Source: Betaproteobacteria bacterium (GTDB lineage: Bacteria; Pseudomonadota; Gammaproteobacteria; Burkholderiales; Rhodocyclaceae). From it: a DNA stretch of 64,000 bases. The notes below the pieces were generated by a model. The model was not told the DNA's origin and made no database searches. It saw only the letters and a program-made list of their open reading frames with translations. Below, piece by piece: positions 7,829 through 16,452 of the stretch. Location of the stretch: NCBI GenBank assembly GCA_016705475.1, contig JADIYD010000012.1:118501-182500 (forward strand), written 5' to 3'. Positions within the stretch are counted from its first letter, which is position 1; the number at the start of each line of letters is the position of its first letter. The position numbers and the translations under genes are program-made.

Positions 7829-8521
7829 ATGAACACCAATTTCGAGATTGCCAATCAGGGCTCTGCTGGACTGGCACTGCAGCAGAACCGCGTTCTGCGC
7901 AACACCTACATGCTGCTCGGTCTTTCCATGGTACCGACGGTCATTGGCGCACTGCTCGGCATCCAGATGCAATTCAGCTTCCTGGCGGGCAGCCCGTTCA
8001 TTTCCTTCCTGCTCTTCATGGGCGTTGCCATGGGCTTCATGTGGGGCATCGAGAAGAACAAGGACAGCGGACTGGGCGTCGCCCTGCTCCTCGGCTTCAC
8101 CTTCTTCATGGGCCTCATGCTGTCGCGCATCCTGCAAGTCGCCCTCGGCTTCTCCAACGGCGGCTCGATGATCGCCATGGCCGCCGGTGGCACGGGCGCT
8201 GTGTTCTTCACGATGTCGACCGTCGCTGCCGTCAGCAAGCGTGACTTCAGCAGCATGGGCAAGTTCCTGTTCGTCGGCATGATCATCGTGCTGCTCGCCG
8301 CCGTCGCCAACATCTTCTTCCAGATTCCGGCGCTGTCGCTAACCATTTCCGTCGCAGTTGTCGGCATCTTCTCGGCCTACATCCTGTACGACATCAGCCG
8401 CATTATCCAGGGTGGCGAAACCAACTACGTGAGCGCGACCCTGGCGGTTTACCTCGACGTTTACAACGTTTTCGTCGGCCTGCTGCAACTGATCATGGCC
8501 TTCACCGGCGAACGCGACTAA
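7829..8521 (+). CDS. Bax inhibitor-1 / YccA family membrane protein
   Basis: A 230-residue, very hydrophobic protein with about seven transmembrane segments, starting MNTNFEIANQGSAGLALQQN and ending with an amphipathic YLDVYNVFVGLLQLIMAFTG. The last part matches the C-terminal signature of bacterial BI-1 proteins (YccA, YbhL). YccA modulates the FtsH protease in E. coli; the role here is only inferred. The ATG at 7829 has AAAAGGGA about 9 bases upstream. IS66 is inserted just before this ribosome binding site, so the native promoter has been moved away or replaced. A strong terminator follows. Confidence 0.9.
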   Translation: MNTNFEIANQGSAGLALQQNRVLRNTYMLLGLSMVPTVIGALLGIQMQFSFLAGSPFISFLLFMGVAMGFMWGIEKNKDSGLGVALLLGFTFFMGLMLSRILQVALGFSNGGSMIAMAAGGTGAVFFTMSTVAAVSKRDFSSMGKFLFVGMIIVLLAAVANIFFQIPALSLTISVAVVGIFSAYILYDISRIIQGGETNYVSATLAVYLDVYNVFVGLLQLIMAFTGERD

Positions 8522-8537
8522 GCTTCGCTGGCGCGAT

Positions 8538-8565
8538 AAAAAAGGCGGCCTCGGCCGCCTTTTTT
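8538..8565. terminator. Bidirectional terminator after the BI-1 gene
   Basis: GGCGGC (8544-8549), loop CTCG, GCCGCC (8554-8559), flanked by A6 and T6. It serves the BI-1 gene and, on the minus strand, rlmD. Confidence 0.9.
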
Positions 8566-8586
8566 ACGTCCTCAATATTCGCCTCA

Positions 8587-9891
8587 TCAAGGCCGTTCAA
8601 AAACGGCAATCGACTCAACGTGGGCGGTATGCGGGAACATGTTCACGGCACCGGCCGAGACGAAACGGTAACCCTTCTCCGAAACCAGTACCGCAGCATC
8701 GCGGGCCAGCGTACCGGGATTGCAGGACACGTAGACAATGCGGCGCGGCGCATCTTTTCCCAGCGCCCTGACCAGCTCAACCGCCCCTTCGCGTGGCGGG
8801 TCGATCAGCATTTTGTCAAACCGGCCCAGCGCCGCGAGGGATTGTTCGGAACATTCGAACAGGTTGGCAACGCCGAACTCGACGCGCTCCGCCAGCCCAT
8901 TCGAGGCCGCACTTTCTCGCCCACGGGCCACCAGCCCGGCACTGCCTTCAACGCCGACCACGGCGGCCCCTGATCGGGCAATCGGCAAGGTGAAATTCCC
9001 TAGGCCGCAAAACATGTCAGCTATCCGCTCGCCTGGTTGTGGATCGAGCAGACGCAATGCACGGCGAACCAGAACGCGATTCACCGCATGGTTAACCTGG
9101 GTGAAATCACTGGGTTTGAAATCAAACTCAAGGTCGAACTCCGGCAGGGTATACGACAAACGAGGGCCGGGCAGCGGATGAAAACGCTGGATGGAATCCG
9201 GCCCCTTTGGCTGCAGATAAAAGACGATGGCGTGCCGGTCGGCAAACTCGCGCAACAAACGCGCGTCGGCGCCGGTCAGCGGCTCCAAAATGCGGAGCAA
9301 CACTGCCGTGCAATGCTCGCCAACGGCCACCTCAACTTCGCGGATGCGATCAGCCACCGTCAGCGCGCCAAACAACTCGCGCATCGGCAGCAGCAAGGCC
9401 GACACATGGGGTGGCAAAATATCGCAGCGACGAATGTCGGCGATATAACTGCTTCGCCACTCATGGAAGCCAATCAGCACAACCCCGTTTTTTGAAACCT
9501 GACGAACTGCCAGGCGGGCACGGTGCCGATAGCCCCAGGGCTCGCCTTGAATCGGCGGCAGCATCGTTTCCGGACGAACCCGTCCGATATGCCAGAGGCT
9601 GTCTTCAAGCACACGCTGCTTGGCAGCGACCTGAGCGGATGGATCCATATGCTGCATGGCACAGCCACCGCAAACACCAAAATGCGGACAGCGCGCCACG
9701 ACTCTGGCGTTCGAGGGTTTAATGACCCGAACCAGATTCGCCAACTCGAACTTCGACTTTTTCCGGAAACTGGCGTATTCGACAACCTCACCTGGCAAGG
9801 CGCCATCGACAAAGATGGCCTTGCCATCCTGACGGGTAATTCCTCGTGCCTCATGGTCCAGCGATGCGATGATCCCGATTGGCACGGTCAA
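8587..9891 (-). CDS. rlmD: 23S rRNA (uracil-C5)-methyltransferase RlmD (RumA)
   Basis: A 434-residue protein. The N-terminal TRAM domain (residues 1-60) is followed by a 4Fe-4S cluster motif CPHFGVCGGCAMQHM. The methyltransferase domain has DMFCGLGNFTLPIA (SAM binding), LIDPPREGA and the catalytic YVSCNPGTLARD. The family methylates U1939 (E. coli numbering) of 23S rRNA. Length and motif order are normal. It is divergent from the gene at 9936 and stands alone. Confidence 0.93.
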   Translation of the reverse strand: MTVPIGIIASLDHEARGITRQDGKAIFVDGALPGEVVEYASFRKKSKFELANLVRVIKPSNARVVARCPHFGVCGGCAMQHMDPSAQVAAKQRVLEDSLWHIGRVRPETMLPPIQGEPWGYRHRARLAVRQVSKNGVVLIGFHEWRSSYIADIRRCDILPPHVSALLLPMRELFGALTVADRIREVEVAVGEHCTAVLLRILEPLTGADARLLREFADRHAIVFYLQPKGPDSIQRFHPLPGPRLSYTLPEFDLEFDFKPSDFTQVNHAVNRVLVRRALRLLDPQPGERIADMFCGLGNFTLPIARSGAAVVGVEGSAGLVARGRESAASNGLAERVEFGVANLFECSEQSLAALGRFDKMLIDPPREGAVELVRALGKDAPRRIVYVSCNPGTLARDAAVLVSEKGYRFVSAGAVNMFPHTAHVESIAVFERP

Positions 9892-9935
9892 CTCCGAAAA
9901 AGCGCGAATTTTAACAATCGGTTAAACTAAGCGCC

Positions 9936-10412
9936 ATGGCTCGCGAACTGATTACCTCCTGGGCAGACTACCAGATGGCGCTCGACCGCCTGCTGGCCAT
10001 TGCCTGTCACAAGATCAGCATTTATGACGAAGACCTTGTCACGCTGAAACTTGAATTCGCCCCCAGGCTGCTTCATGTAAAACGCGTACTTGAGGCAGGG
10101 CCGCACAACTCCCTGCAAATCGCCGTTCGGAATGCCAAGTTGATTCGGCAAAAAAATCCACTGATCCTCAACCTGCTAAGCACCTTCGGCCACCGCGCAA
10201 CTGCCCGTGAAACGCCCGAGCAGCTTGCCCACCTGCGCGACTGCATGATTCTGGTCGATGACAAACATGCCTTGATTCGCTTTGAGCGAGACATGCCCCG
10301 CAGCAAATTACTGATCGATGAAATTGACGAAACCCGCCCCTATCTGACCCGTTTCAAGGAAATTTGGTCAGAAGGAGGAGACAGCGTTACCGGCACCACG
10401 CTTGGGCTCTGA
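9936..10412 (+). CDS. Conserved hypothetical protein, 158 aa
   Basis: A soluble, basic protein beginning MARELITSWADYQMALDRLL. It has no signal peptide or membrane segment and no catalytic motif that I recognise. A stretch such as LIRFERDMPRSKLLIDEIDE near residue 115 and regular coding character suggest a real gene. The ATG follows the divergent rlmD start by about 45 bases. Function unknown; it may be restricted to the Rhodocyclales group. Confidence 0.65.
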   Translation: MARELITSWADYQMALDRLLAIACHKISIYDEDLVTLKLEFAPRLLHVKRVLEAGPHNSLQIAVRNAKLIRQKNPLILNLLSTFGHRATARETPEQLAHLRDCMILVDDKHALIRFERDMPRSKLLIDEIDETRPYLTRFKEIWSEGGDSVTGTTLGL

Positions 10413-10547
10413 CATTCAGGCAGTATTGCGCACTGCAGCATCTCTCGCCCACTCAAATAAATTATTGTTATAATTACAGACTGATTAGGTTTCTCCTGAT
10501 CTCCGATCATTTCAGATTTTGTTGCCTCTTGTCGATAAGGAAATCCC

Positions 10548-10829
10548 ATGAATAAGTCTATCCTCGTTGCTGCTCTGCTCGCCGTTGCCCTGTCCGCTTG
10601 TGGCAAGAAGCCGGAAGCCCCGGCTGCTGCCGCTCCGGCTCCGGCCCCGGTTGCCGCTCCGGCTGCTGAAGCTGCCAAGCCGGCTGAAGCCGCTGCCCCG
10701 GCTGCTGCCGCTCCGGCTGCTGCCCCGGTTGAAGCCGCCAAGGCTGCTGTTGAAGCCGCTGCCCCGGCCGCCGCTGCCGCTGCTGCTGATGCCGCCAAGG
10801 CTGCTGCTGACGCTGCTGCCAAGAAGTAA
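10548..10829 (+). CDS. Ala/Pro-rich low-complexity lipoprotein
   Basis: A 93-residue protein with a lipoprotein signal: MNKSILVAALLAVALSAC, with lipobox LSAC and mature Cys at residue 18, then GKKPE. The rest is almost only Ala, Pro, Glu, Lys and Val in irregular PAAA and EAAKAA repeats, likely an extended or helical linker in the periplasm. AAGGA lies upstream of the ATG and a perfect terminator follows (10847-10871), so it is a monocistronic, probably well expressed gene. It resembles abundant small Ala-rich lipoproteins but has no specific assignment. Confidence 0.75.
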   Translation: MNKSILVAALLAVALSACGKKPEAPAAAAPAPAPVAAPAAEAAKPAEAAAPAAAAPAAAPVEAAKAAVEAAAPAAAAAAADAAKAAADAAAKK

Positions 10830-10846
10830 TCTTCTTGCCGCAACGA

Positions 10847-10871
10847 AAACGGGGCTTCGGCCCCGTTTTTT
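10847..10871 (+). terminator. Terminator of the Ala-rich lipoprotein gene
   Basis: ACGGGGC, loop TTCG, GCCCCGT, then T6. This is a classical tetraloop terminator; the A-rich left flank may let it also work on the minus strand. Confidence 0.9.
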
Positions 10872-10885
10872 ATTGCCTGAAATTT

Positions 10886-11653
10886 TTAACCCAGGCTTCG
10901 CCAATCAAATCCGTGATCAGGACTCGCTACGCCGACCCAGTCCTCCGGGCAGCCCAGTGCCTTGATTGCGGCGCCAACAGCCAATTCAGATCGATTGTTG
11001 CGCTCGCTGAGATGAGCAGCCACCAGCGCCTGCAGCCTTGAACAATCAATTCGACCAAGTAGCGAGGCAGCCGCAGAGTTTTCCAGATGCCCGTAGCGAC
11101 CGGCTATACGTCGCTTGAGTGACGCCGGATAAGCCGAACGCTCAAGCAGTTCAGCATCATGATTGAATTCAAGCACCAGCCCTGCGCAACCGGACAAAGT
11201 AGCGCAAACATGTGCGGTCGGCTCCCCAATATCCGTCAGAACGCCGAGGCGGATACCATCCCCGGAAAACACGAATTGCACGGGTTCGCGCGCATCGTGC
11301 GGCACAGGAAACGGCAGGACCTCCAACTCGCCAATCGACAGCGGTCGGTCGCCTTCGATAATGCGCACATCCAGAGCCGAATCGTCTTCGCGACAGCCAA
11401 CCCATGTACCGTGCGTCATCCAGACGGGCAAGCCGAACTTGCAGGCAAGTCGAAACACGCCTGCAACATGGTCGCCATGCTCGTGGGTAACCAGAATACC
11501 AGCGAGATCAGATGGGGTTCGGCCCAAACGCTGCAAACGGGTCACGGTTTCCCGCAACCCGAAGCCGCAATCGAGCATCAGACATGTTGCCTCGTGCTCG
11601 ACAAGCAGCGCATTTCCCGCGCTGCCGCTGCCGAGCGAGGCAAAACGAATCAC
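10886..11653 (-). CDS. Metallo-beta-lactamase-fold hydrolase (WalJ/YycJ-like)
   Basis: A 255-residue protein starting MIRFASLGSGSAGNALLVEH, with the metal motif THEHGDHVAGV (HxHxDH) near residue 57 and LGVLTDIGEPTAHV in the middle. The opening SLGSGSxGN is typical of the YycJ/WalJ subgroup, thought to include DNA-processing nucleases. Its ATG overlaps the bamC stop as ATGA (11650-11653), so it is co-translated with bamC in a dapA-bamC-hydrolase operon. The enzymatic substrate is not established from sequence. Confidence 0.85.
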   Translation of the reverse strand: MIRFASLGSGSAGNALLVEHEATCLMLDCGFGLRETVTRLQRLGRTPSDLAGILVTHEHGDHVAGVFRLACKFGLPVWMTHGTWVGCREDDSALDVRIIEGDRPLSIGELEVLPFPVPHDAREPVQFVFSGDGIRLGVLTDIGEPTAHVCATLSGCAGLVLEFNHDAELLERSAYPASLKRRIAGRYGHLENSAAASLLGRIDCSRLQALVAAHLSERNNRSELAVGAAIKALGCPEDWVGVASPDHGFDWRSLG

Positions 11654-12780
11654 TGCAACTGCTGGAGGAGCAGTGCGAGAATCCTCTTGGCCGTATCCGA
11701 CTTATCGGTACCACCTTCGTTGGACAAAACCTTGACGATGCTTTGCTCACCTGCATCGCTCACATAAATCCGATACTGTTCCTTGGCACTGGCCGGTTGC
11801 TCTTTGCTCTTCCAGAACGCCAGCTTGGACAAGATACCGTCATCCTTCTTGCTACGGTTATCCAGTTCGGGATCGACATAGCGCACAAAATACAAGCCAC
11901 GCGAGCGATCACGGTCTTCCACAGTGAAGCCGACACGATCCAGCGCCAGGCCGACACGGCGCCAGGCACGGTCAAATCGCTCCAGCACTTCCAGCGTGCC
12001 AGCACCGTCATCCGACTTGGCCAGCTTTGCACGCGGTTCAGCCTTGACCGAAGCAATCGAGGCTTCCGCACGCTTTTCTTCGGAACCGAGGCGAACCATG
12101 AGCCGGCGCAACATCTCTGCTTCCAGTTCCGGGTCGGGAGCGCGCGGCTGCCAGCGCGTGTCATCCTTCGCCGACGAGGTGTACACTTCCTCCATGGCGC
12201 GATGGCTGACGAAAACATCGGTTGTTCCCGGCGTTGTACCTGGCTCGAAACGAGTGCGGAACTTGTCCCGCTCACCCGTTGAATAAAGCGAATCGAGCAG
12301 ACGTCCGAGGGTATTTCGCAGAATATCCTGACCAATCTTGGCCCGATTTTCGGCCCAGTCCGTTTCCATCACGCCAGCTTCGGGGCGCTCGACGGAAATG
12401 ATGAATCCGGTTTCCTGCCAGAAATCCTTGACCGTATCCCACAGCTTGTCCGCAGGAGCGGCAACGACCAGCCAGCGCTGATTGCCGGAGCGCTCGACGC
12501 GCACCTTGTCGACCTCAGGCAGGACGACAGCGTTCTGCGCTTGGGCCTGCGGCGTACGATCTGCGCTATATGCAGAGAAGGTCGCGCTTCCCTTGCCAGC
12601 AACATCGGGCACAAGATAACGATCATCACGGGCAATCTGGGACAGATCCGGTGGCACCTCAAGCGTCGGCACCTTGCCGGCTGACTTGTATTCGATCTTG
12701 CGGGATTCGGGAAGAACGCTACACCCGGCCAGCGCAAGCGCGATCAGGGAAAGGGAGAGGCCAGAAAGCCGACGATTCAT
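11650..12780 (-). CDS. bamC: Outer membrane assembly lipoprotein BamC (NlpB)
   Basis: A 376-residue lipoprotein. MNRRLSGLSLSLIALALAGC gives a lipobox LAGC with Cys20, followed by the conserved KIEYKSAGKVPTLEVPPDLS that binds BamD. Two helix-grip domains follow (about residues 100-210 and 240-370). BamC is part of the BAM complex that inserts beta-barrel proteins. Position directly downstream of dapA (16-bp gap) is the classical nlpB/dapX order. Confidence 0.92.
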   Translation of the reverse strand: MNRRLSGLSLSLIALALAGCSVLPESRKIEYKSAGKVPTLEVPPDLSQIARDDRYLVPDVAGKGSATFSAYSADRTPQAQAQNAVVLPEVDKVRVERSGNQRWLVVAAPADKLWDTVKDFWQETGFIISVERPEAGVMETDWAENRAKIGQDILRNTLGRLLDSLYSTGERDKFRTRFEPGTTPGTTDVFVSHRAMEEVYTSSAKDDTRWQPRAPDPELEAEMLRRLMVRLGSEEKRAEASIASVKAEPRAKLAKSDDGAGTLEVLERFDRAWRRVGLALDRVGFTVEDRDRSRGLYFVRYVDPELDNRSKKDDGILSKLAFWKSKEQPASAKEQYRIYVSDAGEQSIVKVLSNEGGTDKSDTAKRILALLLQQLQ

Positions 12781-12796
12781 TTTTTCTTAACTCCGC

Positions 12797-13675
12797 TCAG
12801 GCAAGAATGCCAGCCTGGCGCATGGCGGCCAGAACACGAACCTGACCAGCTTCGGACAGTGTGGTCAGTGGCAGGCGAATGCCATTGGGCGACAGGCCCA
12901 TCTTGTGCACAGCCCACTTGACCGGGATGGGATTGGCTTCACAGAACAGGTCGCGATGCAATCCGAGCAGCTTGAAATGGATTTCGCGCGCCCGGGTGAT
13001 GTTGCCGCTCGCTGCCGCAACACACATCTCGTGCATCAGGCGCGGTGCGACGTTGGCCGTCACCGAGATGTCACCATGAAAACCAAGGCTGATGGTCGCC
13101 ACGGCAGTCATATCGTCGCCGGTATAGAGCGCGAAATCCGTTGGTGCGCGCGCGATCAGATCGCAGGCGCGATCAATGTTGCCGGTCGCATCCTTGACAC
13201 CAACAATGCCCGGCAATTCAGCCAGACGCAGGATGGTGTCGTTCGACATGTCGGCAACGGTACGACCCGGCACGTTATAGAGCAGGACTGGCAATTCGAC
13301 CGCTTCGGCAATCGACTTGAAATGGCGATAGAGGCCTTCCTGAGTCGGCTTGTTGTAGTAGGGAACCACTGACAACGCCATATTGGCGCCCGCTTTTTTG
13401 GCGAACTCAGTCAGTTCGATGGCTTCAGCCGTCGAATTGGCACCCGTCCCGGCAATAACCGGAATGCGGCCAGCAATGTGATCAACCGCAACCTTGATCA
13501 GTTCACAATGTTCCTCGACGTTGACCGTCGGCGATTCTCCGGTCGTGCCAACCACCACGATGGCATCGGTTCCTTCGCTGACATGGAAGTCGAGCAGGTT
13601 GCGGAAAGCATTCAAATCGAGGCTGCCATCCTCATGCATGGGCGTAACGATGGCGACAATGGATCCAGTAATCAT
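12797..13675 (-). CDS. dapA: 4-hydroxy-tetrahydrodipicolinate synthase
   Basis: A 292-residue class I aldolase that condenses pyruvate and aspartate semialdehyde in lysine and diaminopimelate synthesis. Visible signatures are VVGTTGESPTVN near residue 42, LLYNVPGRT with the catalytic Tyr near 133, and GVKDATGNI with the Schiff-base Lys near 161. Length is normal for the family. It heads a likely operon with bamC and the metallo-hydrolase. Confidence 0.96.
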   Translation of the reverse strand: MITGSIVAIVTPMHEDGSLDLNAFRNLLDFHVSEGTDAIVVVGTTGESPTVNVEEHCELIKVAVDHIAGRIPVIAGTGANSTAEAIELTEFAKKAGANMALSVVPYYNKPTQEGLYRHFKSIAEAVELPVLLYNVPGRTVADMSNDTILRLAELPGIVGVKDATGNIDRACDLIARAPTDFALYTGDDMTAVATISLGFHGDISVTANVAPRLMHEMCVAAASGNITRAREIHFKLLGLHRDLFCEANPIPVKWAVHKMGLSPNGIRLPLTTLSEAGQVRVLAAMRQAGILA

Positions 13676-13752
13676 GGCTGTTTATGGAATAAGTAATCTA
13701 TCGATTGTAACTTAAGGCCAATCGCCGGGGAAAGGCGCTTGGTAACAGTTTG

Positions 13753-14721
13753 TTATTTTTCCGACAACCAATGAAGCATGCCGCCTGCAACACGCATTTT
13801 CCCGTCAGGCAAGCGCAGTTCAGGGTGACGATCAGGGGCGGCAGACTGTAACTGCCGGGCGAACTCCTCAAGGCGCGACGCTACCGGAACCTGCCAGCCG
13901 AGGCAACGCAATCGATGGCGCAGCAGGTTCTTGAGGCGGTGAAGCGACAATTCGCGCAGAGGCCGCATGCGCGCCGCATCACCTTCACAGACCAGCCGCC
14001 AGTCCTGCTCAGCCAACTCGTCAAGCAGCCTGGCAGCCTCGGCAAAATGGCTTGCCGCCAGAGCCAGAGAGGCTTCCGCAGCCGGAAAACGCTGGCTTAT
14101 TGCGGTCAACGCTTCGTGGCGAAGAAAATTTCGGGTCAGGGTGGTATCGGCGTTACTTTCGTCGGTTATCCACGTCAGCCCCTCGGCCGACGCATAGCCC
14201 TCAATTTCGGCACGCGACACATCAAGCATCGGTCGCATAAGTCGCAGCGAGCCAAAACGGCGTTCGACCGGCATGCCTGCTGCACCGGTCACGCCAGTGC
14301 CGCGCAGCAGGTTGAACAACACGGTTTCTGCCTGATCGCCGCGGTGCTGTGCAAGCAAAAGGCAGTCGCCGACACATTCGGCATAAGCTGCATAACGCGC
14401 TGCCCGGGCGCTTGCCTCCAGGCCATACCCTGACGAAGCGTCGAGAGTCACATGGCGAATGGTCAGCGGAACGGCAAGCTTCTGGCAATAATCAGAACAG
14501 AACTCGGCCCAGGCGTCGGCATTGGGCGAAAGACCATGATGGACATGGATGGCCGATATCCTGCCGAGACCAAGACGGCTCAACACATGGAGCAGGACAA
14601 CGGAATCACAACCTCCGGAGAGCCCCACCCAAAGGTGGGAGTCCGGCTGAAGACGGGTGGCGAGAAACGCGCGGACCCGCTCCCTGAGATCAGCTGACAG
14701 GCTGTTCCTTGTAGCGTCCAT
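13753..14721 (-). CDS. tilS: tRNA(Ile)-lysidine synthase
   Basis: Contains the PP-loop ATPase motif GLSGGCDSVVLLHVL near residue 33 and LLAQHRGDQAETVLFNLLRG near residue 120, both hallmarks of TilS. TilS puts lysidine at position 34 of tRNA-Ile(CAT). At 322 residues it is shorter than the E. coli enzyme (about 430) and seems to lack much of the C-terminal domain. Shorter forms occur in other bacteria, so it is probably functional. Its first 32 bases overlap the end of accA, so the two are cotranscribed. Confidence 0.93.
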   Translation of the reverse strand: MDATRNSLSADLRERVRAFLATRLQPDSHLWVGLSGGCDSVVLLHVLSRLGLGRISAIHVHHGLSPNADAWAEFCSDYCQKLAVPLTIRHVTLDASSGYGLEASARAARYAAYAECVGDCLLLAQHRGDQAETVLFNLLRGTGVTGAAGMPVERRFGSLRLMRPMLDVSRAEIEGYASAEGLTWITDESNADTTLTRNFLRHEALTAISQRFPAAEASLALAASHFAEAARLLDELAEQDWRLVCEGDAARMRPLRELSLHRLKNLLRHRLRCLGWQVPVASRLEEFARQLQSAAPDRHPELRLPDGKMRVAGGMLHWLSEK

Positions 14722-15658
14722 AGCTCATCAGCCGCTCGTAGCGCGTTGCCAGAAGCTCTGCTGTGGACAGGCCGGAAAGCTGCTTCAGCGAATCCTGAAG
14801 GGCCTTCTTGAGATTTTGCGCCATCGCTGCGTGGTCGCGGTGCGCGCCGCCCAGTGGCTCGTTGATGATCTTGTCGATCAAGCCGAGGGTTTTCAAGCGC
14901 TGTGCCGTGATACCCATGGTTTCTGCAGCCTCCGGGGCCCTTTCAGCGCTTTTCCAGAGAATTGACGCGCATCCTTCAGGAGAAATCACGGAGTAGGTCG
15001 AGTATTGCAGCATCTGTACCGTGTCGCCAACAGCAATGGCCAGCGCACCGCCAGACCCACCTTCGCCGATGATGGTGACAATGACCGGCACTTTCAGTTC
15101 GGCCATCACATACAGGTTGCGCCCGATAGCCTCGGACTGGCCGCGCTCTTCAGCATCGATACCGGGATACGCACCCGGCGTGTCAACAAAGGTAAAGACC
15201 GGGATACCGAATTTTTCGGCCAGTTTCATCAGGCGCAAGGCCTTGCGATAACCTTCCGGACGCGGCATGCCGAAGTTGCGATAGATTTTTTCCTTGGTGT
15301 CGCGCCCCTTCTGGTGGCCGATCACCATGACGGATTGGCCGTTGAAGCGAGCCAGACCACCAACGATGGCGTGGTCATCGGCAAAGGCGCGGTCGCCATG
15401 CAATTCTTCAAAATCCGTGAAGATCAGCGACAGGTAATCCAGCGTGTAGGGGCGCTGCGGATGGCGCGCGACTTGCGAAATTTGCCACGGGCTCAGTTTG
15501 CCGTAGATATCCTTGGTCAGCTGACCGCTCTTCTTCTCCAGCCGGTCGATCTCTTCCGAGATATCAACAGCGGAATCATCCTGCACGAAGCGCAGTTCTT
15601 CGATCTTGGCTTCAAGGTCGGCGATGGATTGTTCGAAGTCGAGGAAACTAGTTTTCAT
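14690..15658 (-). CDS. accA: Acetyl-CoA carboxylase carboxyltransferase subunit alpha
   Basis: A 322-residue protein. MKTSFLDFEQSIADLEAKIE matches the family start, so ATG 15658 is chosen over the upstream ATG at 15688. Later blocks are RHPQRPYTLDYL, GRDTKEKIYRNFGMP, FVDTPGAYPG and GEGGSGGALAI (oxyanion and CoA site). With AccD it transfers carboxyl from biotin to acetyl-CoA in fatty acid synthesis. The 3' end overlaps tilS. Confidence 0.96.
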   Translation of the reverse strand: MKTSFLDFEQSIADLEAKIEELRFVQDDSAVDISEEIDRLEKKSGQLTKDIYGKLSPWQISQVARHPQRPYTLDYLSLIFTDFEELHGDRAFADDHAIVGGLARFNGQSVMVIGHQKGRDTKEKIYRNFGMPRPEGYRKALRLMKLAEKFGIPVFTFVDTPGAYPGIDAEERGQSEAIGRNLYVMAELKVPVIVTIIGEGGSGGALAIAVGDTVQMLQYSTYSVISPEGCASILWKSAERAPEAAETMGITAQRLKTLGLIDKIINEPLGGAHRDHAAMAQNLKKALQDSLKQLSGLSTAELLATRYERLMSYGRYKEQPVS

Positions 15659-15717
15659 GGACTGCTCGTTTGCTATATTGGCGCGCATTTTACCTCAAAG
15701 GCAGGAAGGCGACCGTT

Positions 15718-16335
15718 TCAGTACTCGACGGGTACCGGATCAAGGCTCCGCCAGAGATACCACGTCGCGACGGAACGCCAGGGACGCCAGCGTTCTCCGA
15801 ACTCGGCAAGCACTCGCCGGGACTGCTTTTCACCGACAAAATAGCGCGCGCTGACTGCACGCTGCAAGCCGATATCATCAAGCGGAAAAACATCGGGGCG
15901 CAACTGGTGAAAAATCAGAAACATCTCCGCCGTCCACCGGCCGATACCGCGCACTGCGGTCAGTTCGGCAATGATCTCATCGTCGCCCAAGCGGCTCCAG
16001 GCCGCCGGATCCAGTCGCCCGTCAGCAAAATGACTAGCCAGATCACCGAGATACTCGGTTTTTCGCCGCGACAGGCCACAGCCTTCCAGCCCGCTCGGGC
16101 CAACCTCGAGCACGCGTTGCGGCGTCACTTCGCCGATCTGCACGGCGAATCGCCGCCAAACTGCATCAGCGGCCTTGACCGAAATCTGCTGGCCGACTAT
16201 CGACCGCGCCAGTGTGCCGAAGGCGTCGCCGCGTGAAACGAGCGAAACACCGGCATAGCGCTGAACCAGTTCCGCCATCGCCGGATCACCGGAGGAAAGC
16301 TCGTCGGCAGCCTGCAACCAATAGTCGGGAATCAT
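15718..16335 (-). CDS. DNA-3-methyladenine glycosylase II (AlkA-like)
   Basis: A 205-residue HhH-GPD glycosylase. The SIVGQQISVKAA block near residue 47 is followed by the helix-hairpin-helix LTAVRGIGRWTAEMFLIF near residue 130 and the catalytic Asp in FPLDDIGLQRAV near residue 153. It removes alkylated bases for base-excision repair. The ATG at 16335 (MIPDYW) fits the family better than an upstream start at 16401. It has only the glycosylase core, without the N-terminal domain of E. coli AlkA. It lies just upstream of accA and may be cotranscribed with it. Confidence 0.88.
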   Translation of the reverse strand: MIPDYWLQAADELSSGDPAMAELVQRYAGVSLVSRGDAFGTLARSIVGQQISVKAADAVWRRFAVQIGEVTPQRVLEVGPSGLEGCGLSRRKTEYLGDLASHFADGRLDPAAWSRLGDDEIIAELTAVRGIGRWTAEMFLIFHQLRPDVFPLDDIGLQRAVSARYFVGEKQSRRVLAEFGERWRPWRSVATWYLWRSLDPVPVEY

Positions 16336-16452
16336 CGGTAAATTATACGAGGATGCTGCGGTCGACCGGGAAAACAAGCCAATTTTCAATAAGCTGCGCA
16401 CGCCGCCTGAGCAAGTTTGCTAACATGGCAAAAAACAAACCCGAGAAAAAGA

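Noticed and set aside
10600..10826. GCTGCC-rich repeats as a CRISPR or tandem array
   Set aside because: The repeats are irregular codons for Ala and Pro in a coding frame with no spacer structure.
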